Assembly: GCF_023093535.1 (NCBI RefSeq)
Contig: NZ_CP095757.1
Location: 1,426,001-1,490,000 of the forward strand
Direction of reading: 5' to 3'
Length of the DNA stretch: 64,000 bases
Origin: Halovivax limisalsi
Lineage (GTDB): Archaea > Halobacteriota > Halobacteria > Halobacteriales > Natrialbaceae
The notes under the pieces were generated by a model. That model was not told the origin of the DNA. It saw only the letters and a list, made by a program, of their open reading frames with translations, and ran no database searches. Below are positions 26,201 to 35,467 of the stretch, one piece after another. The translations under genes were made by a program, and so were the position numbers. The first letter of the stretch is position 1. Every line of letters starts with the position of its first letter.

Positions 26201-27241
26201 TCAGTACTCGCTGTCGGGCACGACCACGACCTTTCCGAAGCCCTCGCGTTCCTCCAGGAGCTCGTGCGCGCGAGCGGACTCGCTCATCGGGAGGACCTCG
26301 CGGATCGCCGGTTCGAACGTGCCGTCCCAGACGAGGTCCATGACGTCGTCGACCTGGCCCGGCGTGGCCATCGTCGAGCCGACGATCGAGAGCTGGTTCC
26401 AGAAGATCCGCGGGATGTCCGTCTCCGGGTTCGGCCCCGTCGTCCCGCCACAGGTGACCAGTCGGCCGCCCTTCGCGAGGCTCTTGATCGAGTCGCGCCA
26501 GGTGGCCGCGCCGACGTGGTCGACGACGACGTCGACGCCGCGCTTGCCGGTCTCCGCGCGGATCCACTCGGCGAAGTTCTCCTCCTCGTAGTTGCAGACG
26601 TGGTCGGCGCCGTATTCGCGGGCGGCCTCGAGTTTGGCCTCGGTCGAGCCGGTGGCGAAGACCTCGGCGCCGACGTAGTCGGCGATCTGGACCGCCGCGT
26701 GGCCGACGCCGCCGCTCGCGCCCAACACGAGGATCGATTCGGTCGGGCGCAGGTCGGCCCGGTCGACGAGCATGCGCCAGGCCGTCTGGAAGACCAGACA
26801 GGCCGAGCCCGCGACGGTCCAGTCGACGCCGTCGGGGACGGGAATCAGGTTGTCCTCGGGCACCGCCGCCCGCTCTGCGTGGACGCCGGGAACGTGTTCG
26901 CCGATGACGTGGTAGTTCACGCACAGCGTCGGGTCCCCGTCGCGACAGAATTCACAGCGGCCGCAGCTGACGCCCGCCGAGACCGCGACCCGGTCGCCGA
27001 TGTCGAACCGGGTGACGGCATCGCCGACGGCCTCGACGACGCCCGCCCCGTCGCTGCCCGGAATGTGGGGCATATCGAGGTCCAGCGTTGGGAGCCCGCC
27101 GCGGGTCCACACGTCGAGGTGGTTGAGCGCTCCCGCTTTCACGTCGACGAGCACCTCGTCGTCGCCGACCGTCGGCTCCGGCCGCTCGCCGTACTCGATG
27201 ACGTCGCGACCGCCGTGGCCGGTGAACGTGACTGCGTCCAT
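26201..27241 (-). CDS. Zinc-binding alcohol dehydrogenase / quinone oxidoreductase family
   Basis: 346 residues, medium-chain dehydrogenase/reductase. GroES-like N-terminal domain with HIPGSDGAGVVEAVG and a four-cysteine structural zinc lobe (CGRCEFCRDGDPTLC). The Rossmann domain has LGASGGVGHAAVQIA. The catalytic-zinc Cys of classical ADHs is replaced (ALNHLDVW), so it is nearer the quinone oxidoreductase and acryloyl-CoA reductase subgroup. The start at 27241 (MDAVTFTGHGG) is preferred over an ATG 39 bp upstream. Substrate not evident from context. Confidence 0.87.
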   Translation of the reverse strand: MDAVTFTGHGGRDVIEYGERPEPTVGDDEVLVDVKAGALNHLDVWTRGGLPTLDLDMPHIPGSDGAGVVEAVGDAVTRFDIGDRVAVSAGVSCGRCEFCRDGDPTLCVNYHVIGEHVPGVHAERAAVPEDNLIPVPDGVDWTVAGSACLVFQTAWRMLVDRADLRPTESILVLGASGGVGHAAVQIADYVGAEVFATGSTEAKLEAAREYGADHVCNYEEENFAEWIRAETGKRGVDVVVDHVGAATWRDSIKSLAKGGRLVTCGGTTGPNPETDIPRIFWNQLSIVGSTMATPGQVDDVMDLVWDGTFEPAIREVLPMSESARAHELLEEREGFGKVVVVPDSEY

Positions 27242-27384
27242 GTGCGCCCGATTGGCGACGACGGGGATAACGATTCTCACTTTCGGTGACGCGATGGTGG
27301 TGACCGTTCGATATCCAGCAGCGATGGGTATCGGGCTGAAACCACCGTTCGCCGTGCACCGATTCTCACGCTCTCATCCTTTCA

Positions 27385-27440
27385 CGCTCTGACTCACTCG
27401 CACTCTGATTCACTCGCACTCTGACTCACTCACACTCTCG
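27385..27440. repeat. 16-bp tandem repeat, about 3.5 copies
   Basis: Units of consensus CACTCTGACTCACTCG start at 27385, 27401 and 27417, with a partial fourth at 27433; copies differ at one or two positions. The array lies between the alcohol dehydrogenase and the ABC operon promoter, about 45 bp before the palindrome. Its sequence is pyrimidine-rich and non-coding. Confidence 0.85.
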
Positions 27441-27483
27441 AAGAGACTAGTAGCGAATCCGAACGGAAGCTTTGTAGTGCAAA

Positions 27484-27511
27484 GTACAATACTTGGGAAA
27501 GTATTTTGTAC
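27484..27511. promoter_or_regulatory. Imperfect palindrome over the ABC operon promoter (candidate operator)
   Basis: GTACAATACTT is followed by AAGTATTTTGTAC, with GGGA in the centre: the arms pair except for two extra T in the right arm. It is the only AT-rich stretch nearby and contains the likely TATA box (AGTATTTT, about 27500-27507), 33-40 bp before the ATG at 27540. A repressor bound here would block TBP. The operon's own winged-helix gene (30162) is the natural candidate. Confidence 0.5.
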
Positions 27512-27539
27512 CCTCGGGCAGACACCCCTGGTACGAGCG

Positions 27540-28496
27540 ATGGAACGAACTGATACCGACGACCGACCCGCCGACCAGGGGCGGTCGTCAACGAGAGACG
27601 ACGGCCCCCGCCCGGACTCCGTCAGGGCCGACGGCGGCGCTCACGCAGCCGAAACGGGCGCGGAGACGGTGCGCGGGACCGCCGCCAGCGCGACGGCCGT
27701 CTGGGCGAACCAGGCCCGCGCGTTCGCCGAACGCTGTCTGCGCGAACTCGCGACGAGTCGAATCATGCTCGCGAGCCTCGTCGGCACGGCCGCCGGGATG
27801 CAGCTGTTCTTCGGCGCCCTCTGGGAGGGGATGGCCGCGTCGACGATCGCCAGCGCGGCGGTCGGCACGGCCACGTTCGGGGCGATCTACGTCTGCCTGT
27901 ACGCCTTCGGCTACCTGCTGGCCGGCGACCTGGAAGCGCGCCGGTACGAGGCCTACCGATCCATGCCCATCGCCGCCTCCGCGGACCTGGCCGGGCGGAT
28001 GCTCGCCGGCGGGGTCCTCGCGACCGTCGCCTTCTCGCTCACGCTGGTCGCCGGCGTCGTTACCGGCGGGTCGTTCGCCCTGCGAAGCGTCGCGTCGGTC
28101 CCGATCGTCCTCCTCGCCTTCGCCGTCACCTGCGTCTTCTGGATGCTCGTGGCGCTGCCGGTCATCGCGACGGCGGCCAACGAGCGCCTCGCGGAGTACG
28201 GCGTGCCGATGATCGCCGTCCTCGGCTACATGCTCACCGGGTTCAACGGCGCGAACGTCGCCCTCTCGCCGCTCTCGGGCGATCTGCTGAACTACCTGCC
28301 GAACACGCTCTCGACCCGCCTGCTGATCTACCACCTCGTGCCGACGAGCGACTGGGCCGAGGCCGGTCTCGGCCCGCCGGGCCCGCCTGCCGGTCCCGAA
28401 TACCTCGCCCTGCTCGTCGCCTACGCCGTCGTCGCGGCCGTCGCCGGGACCGTCGCGACGAATCGCCTCCTCTACGACCGGGGGGTTCGGCGATGA
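27540..28496 (+). CDS. ABC-2 type transporter permease
   Basis: 318 residues. A 55-residue polar N terminus is followed by six hydrophobic segments, roughly at 77-95 (ASLVGTAAGMQLFFGAL), 100-125, 150-170, 175-195, 215-240 and a final helix at 285-305 (LLVAYAVVAAVAGTVATN). The pattern is that of ABC-2 exporter permeases, which act as dimers with the ATPase encoded next. The ATPase start overlaps its stop (ATGA). The start is the first Met downstream of the palindromic promoter. Substrate unknown; antibiotic, lipid or polymer export are all seen in the family. Confidence 0.85.
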   Translation: MERTDTDDRPADQGRSSTRDDGPRPDSVRADGGAHAAETGAETVRGTAASATAVWANQARAFAERCLRELATSRIMLASLVGTAAGMQLFFGALWEGMAASTIASAAVGTATFGAIYVCLYAFGYLLAGDLEARRYEAYRSMPIAASADLAGRMLAGGVLATVAFSLTLVAGVVTGGSFALRSVASVPIVLLAFAVTCVFWMLVALPVIATAANERLAEYGVPMIAVLGYMLTGFNGANVALSPLSGDLLNYLPNTLSTRLLIYHLVPTSDWAEAGLGPPGPPAGPEYLALLVAYAVVAAVAGTVATNRLLYDRGVRR

Positions 28497-29407
28497 GCGT
28501 CGTCGAAACCGACGACCTCGCGAAGTCGTTCGGAGACGCGTCCGTCCTCCGGGACGTCGACCTGACCGTCGAGGCGGGCGAGGTGCTCGCCGTCATGGGA
28601 CCGAACGGGGTCGGCAAGTCGGTTCTCTTCTCGGCCATCGCGGGCAGTACGCGTCCGTCGTCCGGCTCCGTCACCGTCTTCGGCGCCGATCCGACCGAGC
28701 GATCGGACACGACGAGCTTCCTCCTGCAGGACGCGCTGTGTTCGGACCGACTCACCGGCCGGGAGAACATCCGGTACTTCGAACGGCTCCATCCCGCGTT
28801 CACCGACGAGGCCTGGACGATCGTCGACCGCCTCGGACTGACCGAGGCACTCGACAAGCGCGTCGAGGACTACTCCGGCGGGATGACCCGCAAGCTCGAA
28901 CTCGCCATCGCGCTCGCCATCGACGTCCCGCTGTACCTGCTCGACGAACCCACGGCCGCGCTCGACCTCTCGACGATCCAGGCGGTCCACCAGCTCGTTC
29001 GCGAACGGCGGGCCGCCGGCCGAACCATCCTGCTGTCGAGTCACCAGCCGATGGACGCCGACCTGGCGGACCGGCTGGCGTTCGTCGCGGACGGGCGGAT
29101 CGTCGGGACGGGGTCGCCCGAGACCCTCTTCGAGCGCGTGCCGCCGGTCGTCGAGACGCGCCTCTCGAACGCCGACGCGCTGGCCGACGTCGCTCTCGCG
29201 GGCGTGACCTACCCGGCCGACGGCGCCGTCCGCGCCTTTCTCCCCCCTGACGGCGGGGCGAGCGACGCGGACGGACAGGGGACCGACGATCGTTCGTCCA
29301 CCGATCCGGCGGTGCCGTCCGGCGTCTCGCGCGTCGAGCGAACCACCTACACCGACCTCTTTACGTACTTCACGCGACTCGTTCCGGCGATGGAGGGCGA
29401 CCCATGA
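28493..29407 (+). CDS. ABC transporter ATP-binding protein
   Basis: 304 residues. Walker A is GPNGVGKS (36-43), the signature is YSGGMTRK, Walker B is LYLLDEP and the H-loop is LLSSHQP. About 215 residues form the ATPase domain. The C-terminal 90 residues contain a small domain and an acidic linker (GGASDADGQGTDD) before a final ERTTYTDLFTYFTRLV segment, likely a contact region with the permease. Overlaps couple it to the permease upstream and to a membrane protein downstream. Together they form an ABC-2 exporter. Confidence 0.92.
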   Translation: MSVVETDDLAKSFGDASVLRDVDLTVEAGEVLAVMGPNGVGKSVLFSAIAGSTRPSSGSVTVFGADPTERSDTTSFLLQDALCSDRLTGRENIRYFERLHPAFTDEAWTIVDRLGLTEALDKRVEDYSGGMTRKLELAIALAIDVPLYLLDEPTAALDLSTIQAVHQLVRERRAAGRTILLSSHQPMDADLADRLAFVADGRIVGTGSPETLFERVPPVVETRLSNADALADVALAGVTYPADGAVRAFLPPDGGASDADGQGTDDRSSTDPAVPSGVSRVERTTYTDLFTYFTRLVPAMEGDP

Positions 29408-30159
29408 CCGAGCCGGACCCGTCCGCGAACGGCGGCGGAACGGACGCGCCGGCGAACGACGGCGGGACGAACGCGGGCGCTTCGTCGTCTGACCACGGCA
29501 GCGGGACGGACGCGGAGGCCACCCCGTCCCTTGCCGCGAGCGATGACGTCCCGTCGGATCCCGAGGCGCTTCGCGCGGAACTCGGCCAGATCAAGCGCGC
29601 CGTCGGCCTGGCCGAGTCGCACCCGTACTGGTGGCGGATGTGGCTCGTCGAGGGCCTCGGCGTGGCGCTGCTCTTTCCGCTGTTCAACGTGGGCTTCGTC
29701 TACGGCTTCTCGATCCCCGTCGTCGGCGGCCTGCTCGCCGTCTTCGCGGGCCACCAGTACGCCCTCTATCGGGTTCAGCGGGCCTACGACGAACCGACGA
29801 CGGGAATTCCCGACTGGGGTCGCTGGCACCTCGGCTTCTTCGCCGGGTTGTTCGCGTGGATCGTCGGCCTCTCGCCGGTCCTCGACGCCGTTCCCGGCCT
29901 GGCGGAGACGCCGCTGATCTGGGTCGGCGCCGGCATCGTCATGGGCGTCGCCTTCTTCTATATGGGTCAGTTGCTCGGCGCCTACCACATCCGATCGGCC
30001 GACCGCAACGCCTTCTACCTCGGCGGGAGCTGGCTGCTCGCCGTCTCCGCAGCGCTCCCCTGGCTGCCCGATACCGTCCAGGACTGGGCGTTCGCCACCC
30101 TCGGACTCGCCTACGGCCTGTACTGTCTCGTCGCCTACGTCGTTCTCGCCCGCCGCTAA
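29404..30159 (+). CDS. Multi-spanning membrane protein of the ABC exporter operon
   Basis: 251 residues. The first 60 residues are polar and Gly/Asp/Ser-rich; then come six hydrophobic segments (for example GLGVALLFPLFNVGFVYGF, IPVVGGLLAVFAGH, FFAGLFAWIVGLSPVL, PLIWVGAGIVMGVAFFYMG and two more near the C terminus). It has no ATPase or peptidase motif. Overlap with the ATPase gene (ATGA) and 2-bp spacing to the HTH gene show it belongs to the operon. It may be an accessory membrane subunit. No named family recognised. Confidence 0.8.
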   Translation: MTEPDPSANGGGTDAPANDGGTNAGASSSDHGSGTDAEATPSLAASDDVPSDPEALRAELGQIKRAVGLAESHPYWWRMWLVEGLGVALLFPLFNVGFVYGFSIPVVGGLLAVFAGHQYALYRVQRAYDEPTTGIPDWGRWHLGFFAGLFAWIVGLSPVLDAVPGLAETPLIWVGAGIVMGVAFFYMGQLLGAYHIRSADRNAFYLGGSWLLAVSAALPWLPDTVQDWAFATLGLAYGLYCLVAYVVLARR

Positions 30160-30161
30160 CG

Positions 30162-30461
30162 ATGGAGATCGACAAACTCGTCCACCAGCCGACGCGGCTG
30201 CAACTGTTCGCGTACCTCTACGCGAACGGCGAGACGACGTTCTCCGACCTCGCCGACGCGCTCGAGCTGACGGAGGGCAACCTGGCGAGTCACATCGGCC
30301 GCATGGAGGACGAAGACTGCGTCGCCGTCGAGAAGACGTTCGTCGACCGCAAACCCCGAACGACCTACGAATTGACCGACCGGGGCGAACGCCTCTTCGA
30401 GGACCATGTCGCGACGCTCGAGGCGCTCATCGACGACTTCGACGCGGCGAGCGACGCGTGA
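30162..30461 (+). CDS. Winged-helix transcriptional regulator of the ABC operon
   Basis: 99 residues. A winged HTH (LVHQPTRLQLFAYLYANGETTFSDLADALELTEGNLASHIGRMEDEDCV) is followed by a wing with KTFVDRKPRTTYELTDRGE and a C-terminal dimerisation helix (LFEDHVATLEALIDDF). This is the small MarR/ArsR-like type often found as the last gene of ABC-2 exporter operons. It probably represses the operon through the palindrome at 27484-27511 (inference). No metal-binding cysteines. Confidence 0.88.
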   Translation: MEIDKLVHQPTRLQLFAYLYANGETTFSDLADALELTEGNLASHIGRMEDEDCVAVEKTFVDRKPRTTYELTDRGERLFEDHVATLEALIDDFDAASDA

Positions 30462-30584
30462 TCGGCTCGGCGCCCGGTTTCGGCCGGCGTCTCGGAGCGG
30501 CGTTCGATCGGCGACGCGACCGACCGCCACGCCCCGGTGATTCGGATCCCCACCGCTAAGGGGGACGACTGAGAACCCCCGCGT

Positions 30585-31160
30585 ATGGCCGCCGACCGAG
30601 CGGATGGAGGGACCGAATCGTCCGACGCCGACGCGGCCGCCGACGGCGGTCCGCCCCTCGGAATCGGGCTCCTCTCGATCTCGGAGATGCGGTCGCTCTC
30701 CGACGACCGGGCGCTGGCCGAGGCCACCGCCGACGTCGAGGCCGCCGGTCACGAGATCGTCGTCCGCGAGCGGATCGGCCGGGACTTCGATTCGGTTCAG
30801 TCGACGGCGTCGCGACTCGCCGACCGCGACGACGTCGACGCGCTGGTGACCGTGGGTGCGACCAGCGTCGAACCGACCGACGTGACGGTCGGCGCGGTCC
30901 GGCCGCTGCTTGACGCCGAACTCCCCGCGTTCGAGACGCTGTTTACGCTCTTCGCGCTCGAGTCGATCGGCACGCACGTCGTGGCCTCGCGCCCGCTCGC
31001 CGGCGTCATCGGTGAAACGCCGGTGTTCTGTTTGCCGGGCAATACCGGCGGGACGCGACTCGCGATGCGTCGGATCGTCTGTCCGCAATTGCGCCAGCTC
31101 GTCAACCTCGCGGCCCGACCGGAGGCCGACGATGGTGACGAATCCGAAGCCGATGAGTGA
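30585..31160 (+). CDS. MoaB/Mog-like molybdopterin-binding domain protein
   Basis: 191 residues with a disordered 22-residue N terminus. The MoaB/Mog fold is shown by IGLLSISEMRSLSDD, VVRERIGRDFDSVQS, DALVTVGATSVEPTDVTVGAV and GETPVFCLPGNTGGTRLAM. Family members adenylylate molybdopterin. The glycine-rich TGGTG-type loop is altered (TVGATS), so activity may differ from the standard enzyme. It is followed 24 bp later by the cyclo-ligase gene on the same strand. The symbol moaB would be reasonable but is not certain. Confidence 0.8.
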   Translation: MAADRADGGTESSDADAAADGGPPLGIGLLSISEMRSLSDDRALAEATADVEAAGHEIVVRERIGRDFDSVQSTASRLADRDDVDALVTVGATSVEPTDVTVGAVRPLLDAELPAFETLFTLFALESIGTHVVASRPLAGVIGETPVFCLPGNTGGTRLAMRRIVCPQLRQLVNLAARPEADDGDESEADE

Positions 31161-31184
31161 GTCGCGCTCGACGGTACTCGCAGC

Positions 31185-31958
31185 ATGAGTCCATCCGCCC
31201 GCGACGGCGACGAATCGACGGACCCCGACTCGCCGTCCGAGGCCGGCCGGTCCAAAGCGGCCGTGCGCGAACGAATCTGGGACGCCCTCGAGGATTCGGG
31301 AGCGGCCCGCTTTCCGTACCCGCCCCACGGGCGCATCCCCAACGTGGCCGACGCCGGTGACGCGGCCGAGCGCCTCGCGGACACCTCGCGGTGGGCCGCG
31401 GCTCGGACCGTCAAAGCGAACCCGGACGCCCCGCAGCTCCCGGTGCGTAGGCGCGCCTTACGCGACGGAAAACGCCTCTACGTCGCCGTTCCGCGGCTTC
31501 GCGACGAGCGGTGCTTCCTCGAACTCGATCCGTCGAAAATCGACGATTACGACGGCGCGACGACCGTCTCCGGGATCTCCGAGTACGGCGTCCCGCGTTC
31601 GCCCGCCGACCTGCCCCGCATCGACCTGATCGTCTCCGGGAGCGTCGCGGTCTCCGAGGCCGGCGCCCGAATCGGGAAAGGGGAGGGCTACAGCGACCTC
31701 GAGTGGGCGATCCTCCGGGCGTTCGATCGGGTCGACGACGCGACGACCGTCGCCACGACGGTTCACGAGCGCCAGCTCGTCGAATCGATCGACGCCGACG
31801 CCCACGACGTCACGATGGACCTGGTGGTCACGCCCGAACGAGTTATCGAGACGGGCGGCGCCTCCCAACCGGACGGGATCGACTGGGCGGCGCTCTCGCC
31901 GGAGCGACGCGACGAGATCCCGATTCTATCGGCGTTGGAACGGGATCCGCCGGTCTGA
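31185..31958 (+). CDS. 5-formyltetrahydrofolate cyclo-ligase family protein
   Basis: 257 residues. The family signature near the C terminus is present (GARIGKGEGYSDLEWAIL), with VPRLRDERCFLEL and LPRIDLIVSGSVAVS upstream. The enzyme converts 5-formyl-tetrahydrofolate to 5,10-methenyl-tetrahydrofolate using ATP. The N-terminal 60 residues include a halophilic acidic tail and a helix (KAAVRERIWDALEDSG). It could also be the related MTHFSD-type protein without known activity. It probably shares a transcript with the upstream MoaB-like gene. Confidence 0.82.
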   Translation: MSPSARDGDESTDPDSPSEAGRSKAAVRERIWDALEDSGAARFPYPPHGRIPNVADAGDAAERLADTSRWAAARTVKANPDAPQLPVRRRALRDGKRLYVAVPRLRDERCFLELDPSKIDDYDGATTVSGISEYGVPRSPADLPRIDLIVSGSVAVSEAGARIGKGEGYSDLEWAILRAFDRVDDATTVATTVHERQLVESIDADAHDVTMDLVVTPERVIETGGASQPDGIDWAALSPERRDEIPILSALERDPPV

Positions 31959-32466
31959 GTGTCCCTCCGCGCCGATTCGAGCACGTCTCTAGAATCCGTC
32001 TGGCGTTGTCGGCTCGAACGGCGGACTGGTCCGGTTCGAAACGGTGCACTCTGCCCTCGGGGCGCTGCTCTCGGCCGTCGCTGGGCGCGTACGTTCGGCA
32101 AAAACGGCCGGCCGGGAGGTGCTAGGCCCGGGCGGCCGCGATGTGGCACACCTGGTGGGTGCTCTGGTGGGATGCTGGAAGCCACGGGATTCGACCGTTG
32201 GGATGTGCGGGCCCGTGTCCTCCAGTTCGTCGATGGGCGAGTGTGGACTTCAACACCCGCGACCGTCCAACGGCCAGACCGGACGATCAATCCGAATTGA
32301 CCCGGGTTTACGCCGATTAAATCGGCGGGCGGCGTCGCCCTGCGACCGCGATACGGATTCGCCGATTGTCCTCGTCCGGCGATGCGATCCCCGTTCGCGC
32401 GGGATGCATTCGAGCCGTAATAAAGTGAATATTACCGTACGTGTTTGCCGCTGGCAGGCGAATTTA
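31959..32466. other. 508-bp gap between convergent genes, with three inverted repeats
   Basis: No confident gene. Inverted repeats: CGCCGAT-TAA-ATCGGCG at 32311-32327, GGGCG-GCGT-CGCCC at 32327-32340 directly after it, and GTAATA-7nt-TATTAC at 32417-32435 in an AT-rich patch. The first two could be bidirectional terminators for the convergent operons. A short possible reading frame at 32172-32300 is listed separately. Confidence 0.5.
32172..32300 (+). CDS. Possible 42-residue small protein
   Basis: The frame from ATG 32172 to TGA 32300 encodes a plausible short sequence, starting MLEATGFDRWDVRARVLQFV, with a balanced composition unlike the Arg-rich shadows around it. A GGTGG precedes the ATG by 3 bp. 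There is no TATA-like element nearby, and the frame remains open upstream with unlikely residues. Doubtful; it could be a remnant of a longer gene. Confidence 0.25.
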   Translation: MLEATGFDRWDVRARVLQFVDGRVWTSTPATVQRPDRTINPN

Positions 32467-32865
32467 CTAGGGGCGAGCGAGTTCTTCCGCGACGATGTTT
32501 GGGTCGAGCACCCGGGGATCGATCGCGAGATCCAGCTGGCTGCGGACGAACTCGGGGACGGACCCGCTCGCGTAGGCGACGATCCGAAGGTCGTCCGTCA
32601 GGTCGCGAGCGATCGGGACCGAGGTCGCGTCGGCGTAGTCGGTGACGACGTAGCCCTCGACCGACGTGATCCCCGCCGTCTCCAGCGCCGGTCTGTTCGG
32701 CGGTTCGTCGATGCGGGTGACGTCGATCCCTTCCGCCGCCAGCGCGGGGGCGATGTCGTGATCGTCCGGACCGGCGACGATCGCCGAGGCGATCGGTTCG
32801 TTCGTGCCCGCATCACGTGGCGATGCATCGGTCCTGCCGTCCGGATCGATTGGGTCGTCGCTCAT
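32467..32865 (-). CDS. Conserved-looking haloarchaeal hypothetical protein at the guaA-pyrG locus
   Basis: 132 residues. After a 25-residue acidic N terminus it has an alternating beta/alpha pattern ([56 protein letters not shown]) suggestive of a small Rossmann-like fold. It contains no catalytic motif I can name. Its start overlaps the guaA stop (ATGA), so it is the last gene of the pyrG-guaA operon. A role linked to nucleotide synthesis is possible by context only. Confidence 0.75.
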   Translation of the reverse strand: MSDDPIDPDGRTDASPRDAGTNEPIASAIVAGPDDHDIAPALAAEGIDVTRIDEPPNRPALETAGITSVEGYVVTDYADATSVPIARDLTDDLRIVAYASGSVPEFVRSQLDLAIDPRVLDPNIVAEELARP

Positions 32866-33779
32866 TCGTACTCGATCGTCGCGGGGGGTTTGTGCGTGAC
32901 GTCGTAGACGACGCGGGCGACGTTGTCGTTTTGGCCGGTGATGCGCGACTGGATGCGCTGGAGGGTCTCCCAGTCGATCTCCTGGGCGCGGGCGGTCATC
33001 CCGTCGCGGGAGTCGACCGACCGGACCGCGACGACCCAGCCGTGGACGCGATTGTCGCCCTTCACGCCCGTCGCCTTGCCGATGACGGCGGCCAGCGCCT
33101 GCCAGGGATCGTACTCCTCGAGTTCGTCCTCGACGACGTGACAGGCCTCGCGGGCGACCGCGAGCTTCTCCTCGGTCACCTCGCCGATGACGCGGACTGC
33201 GAGACCGGGGCCGGGGAACGGCATCCGCTCGGCGACGAGTTCGTCCAGATCGAGGTGGCGAGCCACCTCGCGGACCTCGTCCTTGTAGAGATCGCGGACG
33301 GGCTCGACGATGCCGTCGAAGTCGACGACCTCCGGAAGGCCGCCGACGTTGTGGTGGGACTTGATCCCGCCTTCGGACTCGATGCGGTCGGGGTAGATGG
33401 TCCCCTGGACGAGGTAGTCCGCGTCGGCGTCTTTGGCCTCGCGCTCGAACTCGCGGATGAACCGCTCGCCGATTACCCGGCGTTTCTCCTCCGGATCCGT
33501 GACCCCTTCGAGGGCGTCGAGGAACCGGTCTTTGGCGTCGACGATCCGCAGACTCTCCATGTAGTCGAAGGTCTCCCGGATCTGGTCGGTCTCGCCCTTG
33601 CGCATCAGCCCGGTGTCGACGTAGACCGGCGTGAGCCGTTCGCCGATGGCCTCGTAGGCCAGCGCGGCGGCCACCGAGGAGTCGACGCCGCCCGAGAGCG
33701 CGATGACGGCGTTGGCGTCGCCGATCTCGTCGCCGATCTCGTCGATCGCCTCCGGGACGAACGTCTCGACGTCGACCAT
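32862..33779 (-). CDS. guaAB: GMP synthase, ATP pyrophosphatase (synthetase) subunit
   Basis: 305 residues. The PP-loop is [14 protein letters not shown] (about 28-41). The synthetase dimer domain follows ([17 protein letters not shown]) and the C terminus is [13 protein letters not shown], the GMP synthase ending. The glutamine amidotransferase part of the bacterial enzyme is absent; in archaea it is a separate subunit, not in this window. It aminates XMP to GMP. The start overlaps the pyrG stop by 1 bp (TGATG), so the two glutamine-dependent nucleotide synthases are translationally coupled. Confidence 0.95.
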   Translation of the reverse strand: MVDVETFVPEAIDEIGDEIGDANAVIALSGGVDSSVAAALAYEAIGERLTPVYVDTGLMRKGETDQIRETFDYMESLRIVDAKDRFLDALEGVTDPEEKRRVIGERFIREFEREAKDADADYLVQGTIYPDRIESEGGIKSHHNVGGLPEVVDFDGIVEPVRDLYKDEVREVARHLDLDELVAERMPFPGPGLAVRVIGEVTEEKLAVAREACHVVEDELEEYDPWQALAAVIGKATGVKGDNRVHGWVVAVRSVDSRDGMTARAQEIDWETLQRIQSRITGQNDNVARVVYDVTHKPPATIEYE

Positions 33780-35467
33780 CAGGCGGTCACCTCCGTGTCC
33801 GCAGCGCCTTCGCGATTGTCGGGTTCGGCATCGCGACCGTCGATATCGGCCGTCTCCACCACGGCGTCGACGAAGCCGACGAAGGGCGGACTCGGATCGT
33901 CCGGTCGCGAACTGTACTCGGGGTGGAACTGGGTCCCGAGGAAGAACGGGTGGCTCTCGAGTTCCAGGATCTCCATGCGGTTGCCCGCGGTGCCGGAGAA
34001 GACCATCGGCTCGTCCGCGAAGTCCTCGAAGTACTCCGGGTTGACCTCGTAGCGGTGGCGGTGGCGCTCCGAGCAGGAGGTGTCGCCGTAGAGCTCGTAG
34101 GCGAGCGTCTCGGGTTCGATGACGGTCGTGTGCTCGCCGAGGCGCATCGTCCCGCCCATGTTCTCGACCTCGTACTGCTCGGGCAGGATGTCGATCACCG
34201 GGTGGGGCGTCTCCTCGTCCATCTCGGTGGAGTGGGCGCCCTCGAAGCCGAGCACGGTGCGCGCGTACTCGACGACGGCCAACTGGAAGCCCAGACAGAG
34301 TCCGAGGAAGGGGACGTCGTGTTCGCGGGCGTAGCGGACGGCCTCGATCTTGCCCTCGGTGCCGCGCATCCCGAAGCCGCCGGGGACGATGACCCCGTCG
34401 GCGTCGCGCAGTCGCTCGCGGTGGTGGTCGGCCATCTCGTCGGCGTCGACCCAGCGGGTCTCGATCTCGACGCCGAGTTCGAAGCCGGCGTGCTTGAGCG
34501 ACTCGTGGATCGACATGTAGGCGTCCTCGAGGTCGTACTTACCCACCAGCGCGATCTCGACCGTCCCCGTCTTCTCGGTGGTGACGATCTCGCGCCACTC
34601 GCTGGCGCGCTCGCCCTGGGGCAGGGCCTCGTCGGCCAGGCCGAGGCGTTCGAGGACGTACTGGTCGAGACCCTCCTCCTCGACGACCAGCGGGACGTGG
34701 TAGACGTCCTCGACGTCGGGGTTCGAGAAGACGGCTTCCGTCGGGATGTCGCAAAAGAGCGCGATCTTCTCTTTGGTCGCCCGGTCGAGTTCGTCGGGGC
34801 TGCGCCCGACGATGATGTCGGGCTGGAGGCCGATCGAACGCACCTCCTTGACGGAGTGCTGGGTCGGCTTGGTCTTTTGCTCCCCGTTCTTCGAGTAGGG
34901 GACGAGCGTGACGTGGGTAAAGAGGACGTTCTCGTCCGGCTCCTCGTGGGCGAACTGGCGCAGCGCCTCGAGGTAGGGCATTCCCTCGATGTCGCCGACC
35001 GTGCCGCCGACCTCGACGATGCAGACGTCGTGGCCTTCGGCGGCCTCGCGGATGCGGCGCTTGATGTCGTCGGTGACGTGCGGGATGATCTGGACGGTCT
35101 TGCCCAGGTAGTCGCCCGCGCGCTCCTTCTCGATGACGTGCTGGTAGGTCTTGCCCGTCGTGACGTTGTGGTCCGAGGTCATGTCGATCCCGAGGAACCG
35201 CTCGTAGTTCCCCAGGTCCAGGTCGACCTCGCCCCCGTCTTTGAGGACGTAGACCTCCCCGTGTTGGAACGGGTTCATCGTCCCCGCGTCGACGTTGAGG
35301 TAGGGATCGATCTTCACCGCGGTCACGTCGAACCCGGCGTTTTTGAGCAGGCGGCCCGTGCTCGCTGCCGTGATGCCCTTCCCGAGGCCCGACATCACGC
35401 CGCCGGTGACGAAAATGAACTTCCGTCCCAGTGTGGGATCGTAATCAGTGTCCGAGTCCGTCGGCAT
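33779..35467 (-). CDS. pyrG: CTP synthase
   Basis: 562 residues. N-terminal amidoligase domain: [20 protein letters not shown] (phosphate loop), [15 protein letters not shown] and [13 protein letters not shown]-terminal class I glutaminase: nucleophile Cys in [13 protein letters not shown] and HPEYSSRP for the His/Glu pair. It converts UTP to CTP with glutamine and ATP. The last 20 residues form an acidic tail. First gene of the three-gene minus-strand operon. The region directly upstream is an abrupt AT-rich island, so its promoter lies at or inside the island edge. Confidence 0.97.
   Translation of the reverse strand: MPTDSDTDYDPTLGRKFIFVTGGVMSGLGKGITAASTGRLLKNAGFDVTAVKIDPYLNVDAGTMNPFQHGEVYVLKDGGEVDLDLGNYERFLGIDMTSDHNVTTGKTYQHVIEKERAGDYLGKTVQIIPHVTDDIKRRIREAAEGHDVCIVEVGGTVGDIEGMPYLEALRQFAHEEPDENVLFTHVTLVPYSKNGEQKTKPTQHSVKEVRSIGLQPDIIVGRSPDELDRATKEKIALFCDIPTEAVFSNPDVEDVYHVPLVVEEEGLDQYVLERLGLADEALPQGERASEWREIVTTEKTGTVEIALVGKYDLEDAYMSIHESLKHAGFELGVEIETRWVDADEMADHHRERLRDADGVIVPGGFGMRGTEGKIEAVRYAREHDVPFLGLCLGFQLAVVEYARTVLGFEGAHSTEMDEETPHPVIDILPEQYEVENMGGTMRLGEHTTVIEPETLAYELYGDTSCSERHRHRYEVNPEYFEDFADEPMVFSGTAGNRMEILELESHPFFLGTQFHPEYSSRPDDPSPPFVGFVDAVVETADIDGRDAEPDNREGAADTEVTA

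Noticed and set aside
32125-32213. tRNA-like stretch: GGCCCG and CGGGCC about 88 bp apart with an internal ATTCGA
   Set aside because: The T-arm does not fold with a normal seven-base loop, and it is not placed next to the acceptor strand. No anticodon arm can be drawn.
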